NCBI GenBank assembly: GCA_963781665.1
Contig: CAWAGA010000002.1
Location: forward strand, 1,736,001 to 1,800,000
Length of the DNA stretch: 64,000 bases
Reading direction: 5' to 3'
From: JAJYIW01 sp963781665
Lineage (GTDB): Bacteria > Chloroflexota > Anaerolineae > Anaerolineales > Anaerolineaceae
The position numbers and the translations under genes were made by a program. Of this stretch, positions 44,431 through 53,501 are shown piece by piece. Numbering within the stretch: position 1 is the first letter of the stretch; the number at the start of each line of letters is the position of its first letter. Under the pieces are notes generated by a model. That model was given only the letters and a program-made list of their open reading frames with translations, was not told where the DNA came from and searched no databases.

Positions 44431-45915
44431 ATGGACAATAATGAAATAACCGCTGCTGTCGAGACGATCATCGCCGAGATGCGAGCCATGGCCAACACGG
44501 TTAACCTGGCCGGGATGATCCGCTTCGGCATTAACGGAGAAAATGCCCTGGGGATTTCGATGCCCGCGATCCGCAGAATGGCCCGCGGCCGGCGCAGCCA
44601 CGACCTGGCTTTGGCGCTCTGGGAAAGTCGCATCCATGAGGCCCGCATCCTGGCAGGTCTGGTTGACCGGCCCGCACAGGTCAGCGATGAGCAGATGGAA
44701 AATTGGGCGGGCGATTTCAACTCCTGGGACTTGTGCGACCAGGTCTGCAGCAACCTGTTCGTCTACACCCCCTTCGCAGTAGAGAAAGCCCATGCCTGGA
44801 GCCAGCGATCTGAAGAATTTGTCAAGCGCGCCGGGTTCGTTCTCATGGCTGCTATGGCGGTGCACGCAAAGAAAGCTGATGACCGCGTGTTCTTGGACTT
44901 CTTGCCAGCCATCCTCAGAGAAGCTGCGGACGGGCGCAATTTTGTCAAGAAAGCGGTCAATTGGGCATTACGCCAGATCGGCAAACGCAACCCAGAACTA
45001 AGGAATGCAGCAATTGAAACCTGCTACCAGGTTCTGCAGATCGATTCCGCCGCATCCCGCTGGATAGCAAAAGATGCCTTGAGAGAACTCCAGAGCCGCC
45101 AGGAAAAAGAATTCTCTCAAAAGCAAACAGCAAGATATGATGAATGGATAACGATGAGCGATTATCCCATCCTTGAATTCGATCCTGACCCTGAAGCCAT
45201 CCTTGAGCCGGGACGTCTGAACCAGGCTATGCATGTGCCCGAACACTGCGTGGTGTGCTTCTTTGCAGATGTGATCCAAGCCCTGGTCGAATCAGGCCAG
45301 GCCAGGAAAATTGCGTCATCCAAATCGGAGATCGGCGAACACCCGCTTTACGAGCTCGCGTTCAACGGCCAGCGGTTGGCATTCTTCCATCCCGGTGTTG
45401 GCGCGCCTCTGGCAGCCGGCCTGCTTGAGGAAATGATCCCACGCGGCTGTCGTAAGTTCATCGCCTGCGGCGGCTGTGGTGTATTGGCACCGGAGATCGC
45501 CGTCGGGCACCTGATCGTCCCTACCGCGGCTATCAGGGACGAAGGCACATCTTACCATTACCTGCCTCCTGGTCTGGAGGTTCAACCCAGCCTGCAAGGA
45601 GTTGCGGCGATCCAGAAAATCCTGCAGAAATACCAGATCGAATACCTTTTGAGCAAAACCTGGACTACCGATGCCATTTATCGCGAGACGGCTGCCCGGG
45701 CTGATCGCCGCCGCCAGCAAGGCTGCCTGGCGGTCGAAATGGAAGCAGCCGCTTTTTTTGCGGTCGCTCAATTTCGCGGTGTCGAATTCGCCCAGATCCT
45801 TTACGGCGGCGATGCCGTCATCCCGGGAGCCTGGGACAGCCGGGAATGGGATAAACGCGATTCGATCCGGGAGCGCCTGTTCTGGCTGGCAGCCGAAGCC
45901 TGCCTGGAGTTATAA
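44431..45915 (+). CDS. Fusion of an AlkD-like DNA alkylation repeat domain with a nucleoside phosphorylase domain
   Basis: A single 494-residue frame. Residues 1-235 are AlkD-like HEAT-type helices, with NSWDLCDQV matching the conserved W-[DA]-L-x-D motif that contains the catalytic Asp of AlkD-type glycosylases. Residues about 242-494 are a nucleoside phosphorylase of the uridine/purine type: IACGGCGVLAPEIAVGHL and the signature CLAVEMEAAAFFAV. The phosphorylase half begins like a free-standing protein (an internal ATG at 45154, no strong Shine-Dalgarno). It could therefore be a true fusion or two genes that lost the stop between them. The joined functions would be base excision or nucleoside recycling. 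Confidence 0.82.
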   Translation: MDNNEITAAVETIIAEMRAMANTVNLAGMIRFGINGENALGISMPAIRRMARGRRSHDLALALWESRIHEARILAGLVDRPAQVSDEQMENWAGDFNSWDLCDQVCSNLFVYTPFAVEKAHAWSQRSEEFVKRAGFVLMAAMAVHAKKADDRVFLDFLPAILREAADGRNFVKKAVNWALRQIGKRNPELRNAAIETCYQVLQIDSAASRWIAKDALRELQSRQEKEFSQKQTARYDEWITMSDYPILEFDPDPEAILEPGRLNQAMHVPEHCVVCFFADVIQALVESGQARKIASSKSEIGEHPLYELAFNGQRLAFFHPGVGAPLAAGLLEEMIPRGCRKFIACGGCGVLAPEIAVGHLIVPTAAIRDEGTSYHYLPPGLEVQPSLQGVAAIQKILQKYQIEYLLSKTWTTDAIYRETAARADRRRQQGCLAVEMEAAAFFAVAQFRGVEFAQILYGGDAVIPGAWDSREWDKRDSIRERLFWLAAEACLEL

Positions 45916-45933
45916 AAATGGGAGATCAGCGCA

Positions 45934-47229
45934 ATGGCTCATAATACGATCAAGGGCAGCTACACACAGCTTGTTAACCGGCTGAACCGATTTCCCCAGG
46001 GAGCCCCTCCATCAAACGTGCTTTTCGATATCCTAAAACTTCTCTTCAGCGAAAAAGAAGCCGGTTTGGTGGCGCTGCTGCCGATTAAGCCTTTCACTGC
46101 AACCAAGGCAAGCCAGATTTGGAAATTAAACCTGAGCGAGTCCCGAAAAATCCTGGATGAACTTGCCAGCCGGGCCATCTTACTCGATACCGTGATCGAG
46201 GATGGAGAAACAACCTACATCCTCCCCCCACCCATGGCAGGTTTTTTTGAATTCTCGATGATGCGTATCAGAGATGATGTTGACCAAAAGGTTCTGGCTG
46301 AATTGTTTTACCTATACCTTAATGTCGAAGAAGATTTCATCAAAGCGCTCTTCGTTGGGGGTGAGACTCAGTTAGGACGGATTTTCGTTCAAGAGCCGGC
46401 GCTTTCTGAAGAAAACGCCTTGCATGTATTGGATTATGAACGGGCCAGTGAAGTGGTAAACACGGCTACACACATCGGGGTGGGCACCTGTTATTGCCGC
46501 CATAAAATGGACCACCTTGGGCGGGCCTGTGCAGCGCCCATGGAAATTTGCATGACATTTAACAGCACAGCTGCTTCACTTATTCGTCACGGCATCGCCC
46601 GCCAGGTAGACCCGATTGAAGGTATCGATCTACTACAGCAAGCTTACGATCATAACCTGGTCCAGTTTGGTGAAAATGTAAGCCGCCTGGTAAACTTCAT
46701 CTGCAATTGCTGCGGCTGTTGTTGCGAAGCCATGATCGCCGCCCGACGCTTCGGAATTTTGCAGCCGATCCATACCACCAACTTCATGGTTGAAGTTGAC
46801 CAGTCTCTATGCAATGGGTGTGGCAAGTGCATCGCTGCCTGTCCAGTAGAAGCTATGGGGATGATATCTGCCCATGATCCGCACAAAACCAAACTGCAAA
46901 AAGCTCGGGTCGCCGAGGAAATTTGCCTGGGGTGCGGTGTGTGCGTGCGCGCCTGCCCGCGCCAGGCACTTAAGCTCAAGGCGCGTGCAAAAAGGATCAT
47001 TACCCCGGTTAATTCAACTCACCGGGCAGTAGAAATGGCCATTGAAAGGGGAATGCTCCAAAATTTAATCTTCGATAACCAGGCACTTTTAAGCCACCGG
47101 GCTATGGCAGCTATCCTTGGGGTGATCCTCAGGTTGCCGCCTTTAAAACAGGCCATGGCCAGCCAGCAAATGAAATCCCGTTACCTGGCAACCCTGATAG
47201 ATTGGGGTGAAAAGCACATCATCCCATAA
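45934..47229 (+). CDS. Fe-S protein with winged-helix start and dicluster ferredoxin domain
   Basis: A 431-residue soluble protein, 18 bases after the fusion gene. Residues about 20-110 look like a winged helix (KASQIWKLNLSESRKILDELA). A Cys-rich centre contains GTCYCRHKMDHLGRAC and the unusual run ICNCCGCCCEA. Residues about 285-350 hold two 4Fe-4S sets, CNGCGKCIAACP and CLGCGVCVRACP. Proteins of this kind occur in anaerobes as electron carriers or redox sensors; no specific name can be given. Confidence 0.78.
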   Translation: MAHNTIKGSYTQLVNRLNRFPQGAPPSNVLFDILKLLFSEKEAGLVALLPIKPFTATKASQIWKLNLSESRKILDELASRAILLDTVIEDGETTYILPPPMAGFFEFSMMRIRDDVDQKVLAELFYLYLNVEEDFIKALFVGGETQLGRIFVQEPALSEENALHVLDYERASEVVNTATHIGVGTCYCRHKMDHLGRACAAPMEICMTFNSTAASLIRHGIARQVDPIEGIDLLQQAYDHNLVQFGENVSRLVNFICNCCGCCCEAMIAARRFGILQPIHTTNFMVEVDQSLCNGCGKCIAACPVEAMGMISAHDPHKTKLQKARVAEEICLGCGVCVRACPRQALKLKARAKRIITPVNSTHRAVEMAIERGMLQNLIFDNQALLSHRAMAAILGVILRLPPLKQAMASQQMKSRYLATLIDWGEKHIIP

Positions 47230-47264
47230 GAATTTATAACCAACCGGATTGACTCGAGCTTGAT

Positions 47265-48011
47265 TTGAAACGCCTTGATCTGACGCTTAAGATAGTCGAA
47301 TATCTGCTGATTGCGGTTTCAGCTGCCTATGCTATCGTTTTTATCATTATTGTCGCGGCGCGCATCCGTTTCTGATTTGACCTATTGACCGCTGGATGGT
47401 ACGGATTTTACATTTTTGCCTTGCCCTCCAGGCATGCATTTTCTTTGGGCTTTGCACTCTACTTTATACTGGTCGATATGCTTCCCACTTTTTTTTTCAC
47501 CTGGGGAATAGCACTCCTGTATCTGGTGAGGCACACAAGGTCGACCACAGCAAAAAAAATCCTGTCAAAATCGACCTTGCAGAACCCGATTTCCTTCACT
47601 CTTTTATTCGCATTGGTGCTCACCGGTGGGGTATGGGCTGCCAGAGCCAATATCGGCGGCGATGTCAACACCTTGCTGCCAGCCTACGCCGCGGTTGGCT
47701 TGGTGTTTGGTCTGCTGGCCGGCAAACAAACCTACGCCCACAGCGTGCCAATCGAAGAGCTGGCCGGATTCTTCGGCAACCAGCCTGACTCGACCGGGGA
47801 CCCGGGCATCCTCAACGACCTGCAGCAGGCCATAACCGATAAGCAGTTTGCAGCCATCATCCTGGATAACCCGGACGAAAAACTCTTGTCCCAACCGGTT
47901 GGCTATCAGGATTCGGGGAAATACGCTGCCCTGGAAGCAGCCGATGTGTTCTTCTCGGTTTCGCCTTACAAACCTAAGACGAGGCTCAAGATCTGGACAG
48001 TCTTGCCGTAA
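47265..48011 (+). pseudogene. Glycosyltransferase-family membrane protein with an internal deletion
   Basis: The first frame, TTG 47265 to TGA 47375, encodes an N-terminal helix, YLLIAVSAAYAIVFIIIVAARIRF. The second, from 47385, encodes later helices and LLPAYAAVGLVFGLLAG, plus a C-terminal soluble part. Both look like ends of one GT39/ArnT-like protein, but the catalytic middle of 200 or more residues is absent. Thus an internal deletion has inactivated it. Confidence 0.55.
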
Positions 48012-48025
48012 TCCAAAGTTTCATG

Positions 48026-49108
48026 TCAAGGGGTCGGAGTGATGATGGGAACCAACCCGTCGGCCGGACCGCATTGGATCGCCTGGACCGGTAAAGAAAG
48101 GGGAGATGGCGAAACCTGCTGACCGCTCGCCGCGCAGCCGGCCGGGTCTTCGAATGGTAACAGCCATTGGGTCACGATTTGAAACTCAAGCTGCCCATCA
48201 CTAAAAACGGGGACATATCCTACGGATAGCATCTGGTTGATATAGTCTGAAACCCGGTTGGCTTCATCCCCCTGCAGGATGACAAGCTGGCCCTGGTCGC
48301 TGCCTGGGCAGCGTGAGCGGGCATATAATTCACTCAATGAAGGTGCATCCAGCGACCAGGGAGCAGTTTTACCTTCTACCCATGGAGGGGAAAGCCACAC
48401 GGCCAGTTTTTGAGGGAAGTAGGTTTCCAGATCCTGGGGACGGTAATACTTGAGCAGAAAATAAGTGTTGGCCAAGGACGGCGGGATGACCGGGGATTGG
48501 ACACAAGTTGCGCAGTTGAGCTGGCTATTCAACCAATCAGGGTTGAGCAGCCATTGGTCCAGCTGGTCGACCTCCACTGACAACCTGCGCCAGGCGTTCA
48601 CCTGGATAAAAACCTTGTGTGCACTTTGCTGTGGGGGATGGAACGAAGAAGTATCATAATCAAAGAAACCGGACTGGTCAATGGTGTTGAGGAGCGAACA
48701 AACCTGGCTGCGGTCCAATTGGCCGGTCTGGTAGGTACAGGCATTCTGGTTGCAATTGCGTACGATCAACTTGCCGTCCGCCAGAAGCATAAAATCGATG
48801 TCGCTGCTAAAGGGGGTGTGGGAATTTGTGTCACGAGTCCCGGCCAGGATGAGCACCCCTTGCGGCTGCCACTCATGAGAGGTCAACCCCGGTTGGGGAG
48901 TACTGGTAGGGCTGGGACCGGGTGTGATGCTGGCCGTTGGAGCCAATGTCGGCGTATATGAGGGGATGCTGGTAGGGATGGGATGCAGGGTTGCAGTAGG
49001 GGTGAACGTAGTCGTCGCTGTTTGCATGGACGTAAGGACTGGAGTGGGCTGGCAGGCGCCCAAACCGAGAAGGAGGAGGACCGCTAGATATAAGAAACTC
49101 TTAATCAC
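48026..49108 (-). CDS. Lipoprotein of unknown function
   Basis: A 360-residue protein with a lipobox (LLGLGAC, lipidated Cys19) and a Thr/Pro/Ser-rich linker over residues 20-75, as is common in Chloroflexota surface proteins. The folded part, residues 80-360, has several Cys (RNCNQNACTY, LNCATCV, SRCPGSDQG, AGCAAS) probably in disulfides. No family recognised. It is monocistronic and converges with the deleted glycosyltransferase. Confidence 0.7.
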   Translation of the reverse strand: MIKSFLYLAVLLLLGLGACQPTPVLTSMQTATTTFTPTATLHPIPTSIPSYTPTLAPTASITPGPSPTSTPQPGLTSHEWQPQGVLILAGTRDTNSHTPFSSDIDFMLLADGKLIVRNCNQNACTYQTGQLDRSQVCSLLNTIDQSGFFDYDTSSFHPPQQSAHKVFIQVNAWRRLSVEVDQLDQWLLNPDWLNSQLNCATCVQSPVIPPSLANTYFLLKYYRPQDLETYFPQKLAVWLSPPWVEGKTAPWSLDAPSLSELYARSRCPGSDQGQLVILQGDEANRVSDYINQMLSVGYVPVFSDGQLEFQIVTQWLLPFEDPAGCAASGQQVSPSPLSLPVQAIQCGPADGLVPIITPTP

Positions 49109-49321
49109 GAATAGAACCGAATGTAAAAATTAACAAATTTTGGTAAACAGGGGAACTAACTGAGCCTGACGCCTGATTATCTTATCATAAATGGACCAAT
49201 GCGTGGATCGATATCTCTGTAATCATACCCGAGATGGTTGCCCTTGATTTTCCTGATCTCCATTCTCAAATCTCCATTTGGTAGTAACATATTCGTATTA
49301 TGACCTTTTTAGGAGCAATTA

Positions 49322-50608
49322 ATGCCTGACTTGACCGAAAAATTCTTAACTCGTCTGAAAGCGGACCACTTACCCGGGCTCGACCTGGGAGCGGGGATGG
49401 TTTACCCGAATTATGATGGGCGATCCTTGTTGAACCTGCCGGCAAGTATCTGCCGCTTGCTGGGCATCCCAGATTTCGGCGCCAGCCCCCTGGAAGATGA
49501 GCTGCTGCATCCTTTTCTGGACCATTACCAGCACGTCATTCTGCTCGTCTTGGATGGCCTGGGCCTTTTTCGCTTTCAGAACTTCATCCGCCAGGGATTG
49601 GGGAAAGTATGGGAAGAGAAAATGCCCCAGGCCAGTCTCGTCCCAATCACCAGCATCTGCCCCAGTACCACAGCCGCAGCTTTGACGACACTTTGGACCG
49701 GAGCCAGCGCGCTGGCTCACGGGATCGCCGGATATGAGCTGTGGCTGAAGGAGTTTGGTGTGGTAGCCAACATGATCACGCACGCACCAATGACCTTTGC
49801 GGGCGATACCGGTGGCCTCAAGCGGGCCGGGTTCAAGCCTGAGACTTTTCTGCCCGTGCCGGTTTTCGGCCCACATCTGGAGCGGTACGGCGTTCAGCCC
49901 TATGCCTTCATGCATCATGCCATCGCCCGCTCAGGTTTATCGGCCATGCACCTGCAGCAGACCAGTGTATATCCTTTTCATAACCCAGGGGATATGCTTG
50001 TCAGCCTGCGCAATCTTCTAAATGAGAAATCCGGTCAGAAGCTCTACACTTACGTCTATTGGGGGGACCTTGACGAGCTCTCGCACCGCTTCGGACCAGA
50101 TGACGAACGGATAAGCGCAGAATTCGAGGCTTTCAGCCGGCTGTTCGCACGCTACTTCCTGGAGCGATTAACCTCCGAAGCTCGCCACAAGACTTTGTTG
50201 TTGGTAACTGCCGACCATGGCCAGGTTTTTACATCCAAAGACCCCAGATACGATCTCCAGAAACATCCAGCTTTTCTCCGGGCCCTCCATATGCTTCCAA
50301 CCGGTGAGAACCGGCTGAGCTTCCTGCATCTACGCCCCGGGCAAACCGAATTTGTGCGGAACTATATCGAGATGACCTGGCCGGGTGAGTTTATGCTGGT
50401 TCCCTCAGAACAGTTCATTAGTGCTGGTCTCCTCGGACCAGGCCAGCCCCATCCCCGGTTGGAAGAACGCCTGGGCGATCTGGTAGCTATCTCGCTTGGC
50501 AAAGCTTATTGGTGGTGGGCTGATAAAGAAAACCCCCTGCTGGGCAGGCACGGCGGCTTGAGTGAGGAGGAAATGGTTATTCCTCTTTATGCTTTGCCCC
50601 TCAGCTAA
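49322..50608 (+). CDS. Alkaline phosphatase-superfamily phosphodiesterase/nucleotide pyrophosphatase
   Basis: A 428-residue type I phosphodiesterase/nucleotide pyrophosphatase-like enzyme. The metal-binding Asp is in VILLVLDGLG, the nucleophile Thr/Ser in CPSTTAAALTTLWTG, the second metal site in YWGDLDELSHRFGP and in VTADHGQV, and a late His in RHGGLSEEE. It has no signal peptide, so it is cytoplasmic or otherwise exported. AGGAG precedes the ATG. Substrate unknown; nucleotide-sugars or phosphonates are possible. Confidence 0.85.
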   Translation: MPDLTEKFLTRLKADHLPGLDLGAGMVYPNYDGRSLLNLPASICRLLGIPDFGASPLEDELLHPFLDHYQHVILLVLDGLGLFRFQNFIRQGLGKVWEEKMPQASLVPITSICPSTTAAALTTLWTGASALAHGIAGYELWLKEFGVVANMITHAPMTFAGDTGGLKRAGFKPETFLPVPVFGPHLERYGVQPYAFMHHAIARSGLSAMHLQQTSVYPFHNPGDMLVSLRNLLNEKSGQKLYTYVYWGDLDELSHRFGPDDERISAEFEAFSRLFARYFLERLTSEARHKTLLLVTADHGQVFTSKDPRYDLQKHPAFLRALHMLPTGENRLSFLHLRPGQTEFVRNYIEMTWPGEFMLVPSEQFISAGLLGPGQPHPRLEERLGDLVAISLGKAYWWWADKENPLLGRHGGLSEEEMVIPLYALPLS

Positions 50609-50749
50609 TGAGATCATTCATCTCGTTCCGACGCTTCTGAAGGAAAGTCCGCTCGGAAGGATTGCTGCCAAGACCTGCGCTGACTGGGGGTTGATGACCA
50701 TAGCTACGACCCGGTTGACCTGACGCATATCGACGACCTTCAGTTACGC

Positions 50750-50905
50750 TACCACCACCCAGTGTTCCAGCGCCTTAACCATTAATCAATTTGCCCTGAA
50801 GCAGTGATCAGCCAGTTCAAAATCCCAAAGCCGGCCGATCACCACTGTCAGGACAAGCCCAAATTCTTCGCTATATGTCTGCTCAATCTGTTCCGGCACA
50901 GACAT
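50750..50905 (-). pseudogene. Remnant of an ECF sigma factor (SigJ/ECF42-like)
   Basis: From ATG 50905, with AAGG upstream, 39 codons encode EQTYSEEFGLVLTVVIGRLWDFELADHCF, then a stop; in another frame nearby is VKALEHW. Together these match the start of sigma factors of the DUF6596 type (region 2, '...ALEHWP'). The rest is missing. It follows a YCII protein, the usual partner of this sigma group. Confidence 0.55.
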
Positions 50906-50938
50906 TCCTTACCTGTCAAGGCAGGGTTACTGCTGGGT

Positions 50939-51269
50939 CTATAGAGCCCGCACTTCGACCGAAACATACTGCGCAGTTGGGATTCTGGCTGTCCACTTGA
51001 TCGCCTCGTCGATGTCCTCGCAGTCGAGTAGTAAGTATCCGGCTAATTGCTCGTTCGCCTCGGCGAATGGTCCATCAGCAATCAGTGTCTGCGCATCACG
51101 CACCCGTACTGTTGTCGCGTTGGCTGCCGGTAAAAGACAGTTGTTGGAAATCAGTACACCTGCAGACTTGATCTCTTCGAGTAAGAGAAACCAGAACTTT
51201 GGTCGCAGCTTGCTGCTCTTCCGGCGTGAAATCCGGTTTTTCAGCTTCGTTTCCGTACATCAGGAGCAT
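50939..51269 (-). CDS. YCII/DGPF-domain protein, split by a one-base frameshift
   Basis: The first frame starts MLLMYGNEAEKPDFTPEEQQ; the second gives LISNNCLLPAANATT and DGPFAEANEQLAGYLLLDCEDIDEAI. They join near 51190-51201 if one base is removed, and the length is 3n+1. DGPF-containing YCII proteins are commonly coupled to ECF42 sigma factors; a decayed sigma remnant follows directly. Upstream of the ATG, the usual MKY start reads ATT-AAA-TAC, so even the start may be damaged. Confidence 0.65.
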
Positions 51270-51593
51270 GTATTTAATGTTCGTTTCGACTTTTCATAGA
51301 TAGTATAGGCTTTTTTTGCCTTTCTATTAATGCTGTCGAATGGAGAATTCTCAAAATGACAGGTCTGATCAGGGACAGGTTATCCAACCCTGGAGCAAGG
51401 ACCAACGCACTCTGCAGCTTGGTGTTACAGACCAATCGGGACAAACCCTGGTGATGATTTCGTTTGAATAAGGGTTCAGCAATCCTAATTGACGAATTAC
51501 AGATTCCTTGATACACTCTTTTTGTATTTCTATTAAATTTAGACTTTTTGTGAGCGCAGCATTGACACGGTAAGCTAACCTTCATAACTCCTT

Positions 51594-51625
51594 TATCCTG
51601 TTTCACAGGATACGACGCTTTTTTT
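51594..51625 (+). terminator. Hairpin with T-run in the leader of the ABC-F gene
   Basis: TATCCTG and CAGGATA pair around TTTCA at 51594-51612, and TTTTTTT follows at 51619-51625, about 45 bases before the ABC-F start. A TTGACA lies at 51562. It may be an attenuator or a terminator of earlier transcripts; a six-base gap between stem and T-run weakens it. Confidence 0.4.
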
Positions 51626-51669
51626 ACAAGGCGCTGGCAGCTTTTGGTTATTTTTCTCAAGGAGTGGTT

Positions 51670-53382
51670 ATGCTTACCGTTCACAAATTAAAAAAGTCTT
51701 ACGACCTCCAGGTATTATTCGAAAATGTAAATTTCTCCCTCAACCCGAGTGAACGCATCGGGTTGGTTGGCCCCAACGGCTGCGGCAAAACAACCTTGCT
51801 GCGCATTCTGGCAGGAGAAGAATCCCCTTCACAAGGGCATATTAGCTACCCCCCAGACTTGCGCATAGGTTATCTCAGGCAGCAGCCTCTTTTTTTTGCA
51901 GAAAGAACTTCCGGTCAACAACATGGGGAAGAAGACCTATCCAATACGATCGGCGCGGTGATCGGGCAGGTTTCAGGCAGCCCCGAAACCCTGGAAAATG
52001 AGCTGGCCGAGGCAGCCATGGCATTAACGCAGCCCGGCATCGACCCAGGCCTGAAAGCACAACTAGAAGAAAGGTATGACCACCTGCTGCAGCGCATGGA
52101 AACATCGGAAAGCGGGCGAGCAGCATCCATTCTGGCGGGCCTGGGGTTAGATGACATTGATCCTGACCTGCCGGTAGCCTGGTTAAGTGGTGGACAAAAA
52201 ACTCGTCTCGCCCTGGCGCTGGTTTTGCTCGATGACCCCCATCTGCTTTTATTGGATGAACCGACAAACCATCTGGATATCGCCATGCTCGAATGGTTGG
52301 AAGACTGGCTGGCAACCTACCGGGGAGGGGCGCTGATCGTTTCGCATGACCGCACATTCCTTGACCATACCGTTACCCAGATCCTCGAAATGGACCCGTT
52401 GAAGCTCAAGGTGTGCGGTTTCACCGGAAATTACAGCGCCTACCTCGAACAACGCCAGAACGAAATTGATAAGCAGATGGCGGCTTATAAAGACCAACTG
52501 CTAGAGATCCGCCAGATGAAGCAAGATATCCTGAAGGCCAAAAACCAGGCCGCGTATACCGAACGGCAGTCAAGCTCGATCCGTATCGGCGGGCCAGAAA
52601 TGAAGATAAAGGGGTTTAAAGACTACCAACGAAGTATCGCCAAGAAAGTAGCAAAGAAGGCCAAGTCGCGCGAGAAGAAGCTGGAGCGCTACCTGGATGA
52701 CGAAAATCGGGTGGAGAAACCCCAGGCCTCCTGGAAGCTGAAAGTTGAGTTCGAGGAAACCTCCCACCTGGGGCAAACGGCCATCCACATCGAAGGATTA
52801 GCCGCCGGGTACGATCCCTCGGCACCGCTCCTCGAAAATTTAACGCTGGATGCACGTGCTGGCAGGCGGATTGTGATGACCGGGCCTAATGGAAGTGGCA
52901 AGACTACTTTATTGCGTACCATCACCGGCGAGATTCCAGCGTTAGCCGGGCAGGTCAGGCTGGGCAGCACCGTCCAACTGGGTTACCTCACTCAGGACCA
53001 ATCCGGCCTGGATCTCAATCTCACGGCAGTAGACGTGATCCAGGATGCCTTTGCGAACCAGACCGAAGCTCGCAGCTTTTTAGCTTACTATTTATTCACC
53101 GGAGACGAGCCCCTCAAACCGGTAGGGCTGCTCAGCCAGGGCCAAAGGGTACGTTTAATGTTGGCGAAACTGGTGGCGCATAAGTGCAACTGCCTGCTGC
53201 TCGACGAACCAGTCAATCACCTGGATATTCCCAGCCGGGCTCAGTTCGAGCAAGCCCTGGCTCATTTCGAAGGCGCGGTTCTGGCGGTCGTTCACGACCG
53301 CTATTTTATCGAACGCTTCGCAGACGAGATTTGGTGGGTCGAACAGGGGAAGATCAGGGTAGAAATTATCAAAATTATATGA
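51670..53382 (+). CDS. ABC-F family ATPase (ribosome-associated/antibiotic resistance type)
   Basis: About 570 residues with two ABC domains and no membrane helices. Domain 1 has GPNGCGKTT, LSGGQ and LLLDEPTNHLD; domain 2 has GPNGSGKTT, LSQGQ and LLLDEPVNHLD. The linker (residues about 265-350) is long, charged and helical, as in ABC-F factors that reach the ribosomal peptidyl-transferase centre. The ATG at 51670 is preferred over the GTG two codons before, because AAGGAG lies at the right distance. Members are translation factors or protect ribosomes from antibiotics; which applies here is not clear. Confidence 0.88.
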   Translation: MLTVHKLKKSYDLQVLFENVNFSLNPSERIGLVGPNGCGKTTLLRILAGEESPSQGHISYPPDLRIGYLRQQPLFFAERTSGQQHGEEDLSNTIGAVIGQVSGSPETLENELAEAAMALTQPGIDPGLKAQLEERYDHLLQRMETSESGRAASILAGLGLDDIDPDLPVAWLSGGQKTRLALALVLLDDPHLLLLDEPTNHLDIAMLEWLEDWLATYRGGALIVSHDRTFLDHTVTQILEMDPLKLKVCGFTGNYSAYLEQRQNEIDKQMAAYKDQLLEIRQMKQDILKAKNQAAYTERQSSSIRIGGPEMKIKGFKDYQRSIAKKVAKKAKSREKKLERYLDDENRVEKPQASWKLKVEFEETSHLGQTAIHIEGLAAGYDPSAPLLENLTLDARAGRRIVMTGPNGSGKTTLLRTITGEIPALAGQVRLGSTVQLGYLTQDQSGLDLNLTAVDVIQDAFANQTEARSFLAYYLFTGDEPLKPVGLLSQGQRVRLMLAKLVAHKCNCLLLDEPVNHLDIPSRAQFEQALAHFEGAVLAVVHDRYFIERFADEIWWVEQGKIRVEIIKII

Positions 53383-53417
53383 TCAGGAATTATAGATAAT
53401 AAATAAGGTCGAATAGA

Positions 53418-53472
53418 TCCAATATTTGGATTTGTGCGTTATTTATAGAAAATGTCATTCAAATTGAATGAC
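53418..53472 (+). promoter_or_regulatory. Two short palindromes upstream of the three-repeat lipoprotein
   Basis: TCCAA-TAT-TTGGA lies at 53418-53430, and a perfect 19-base palindrome, GTCATTCAA-A-TTGAATGAC, at 53454-53472, ending 29 bases before the ATG. They could be operators, though no clean promoter hexamers are seen. Confidence 0.35.
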
Positions 53473-53501
53473 GAAAACTATGATCCAGTGGAGGAATAGG
53501 A

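Noticed and set aside
51340..51471. 43-codon plus-strand frame with protein-like sequence before the ABC-F gene
   Set aside because: No Shine-Dalgarno and no recognised family; could be a remnant, but support is too weak to list as a gene.
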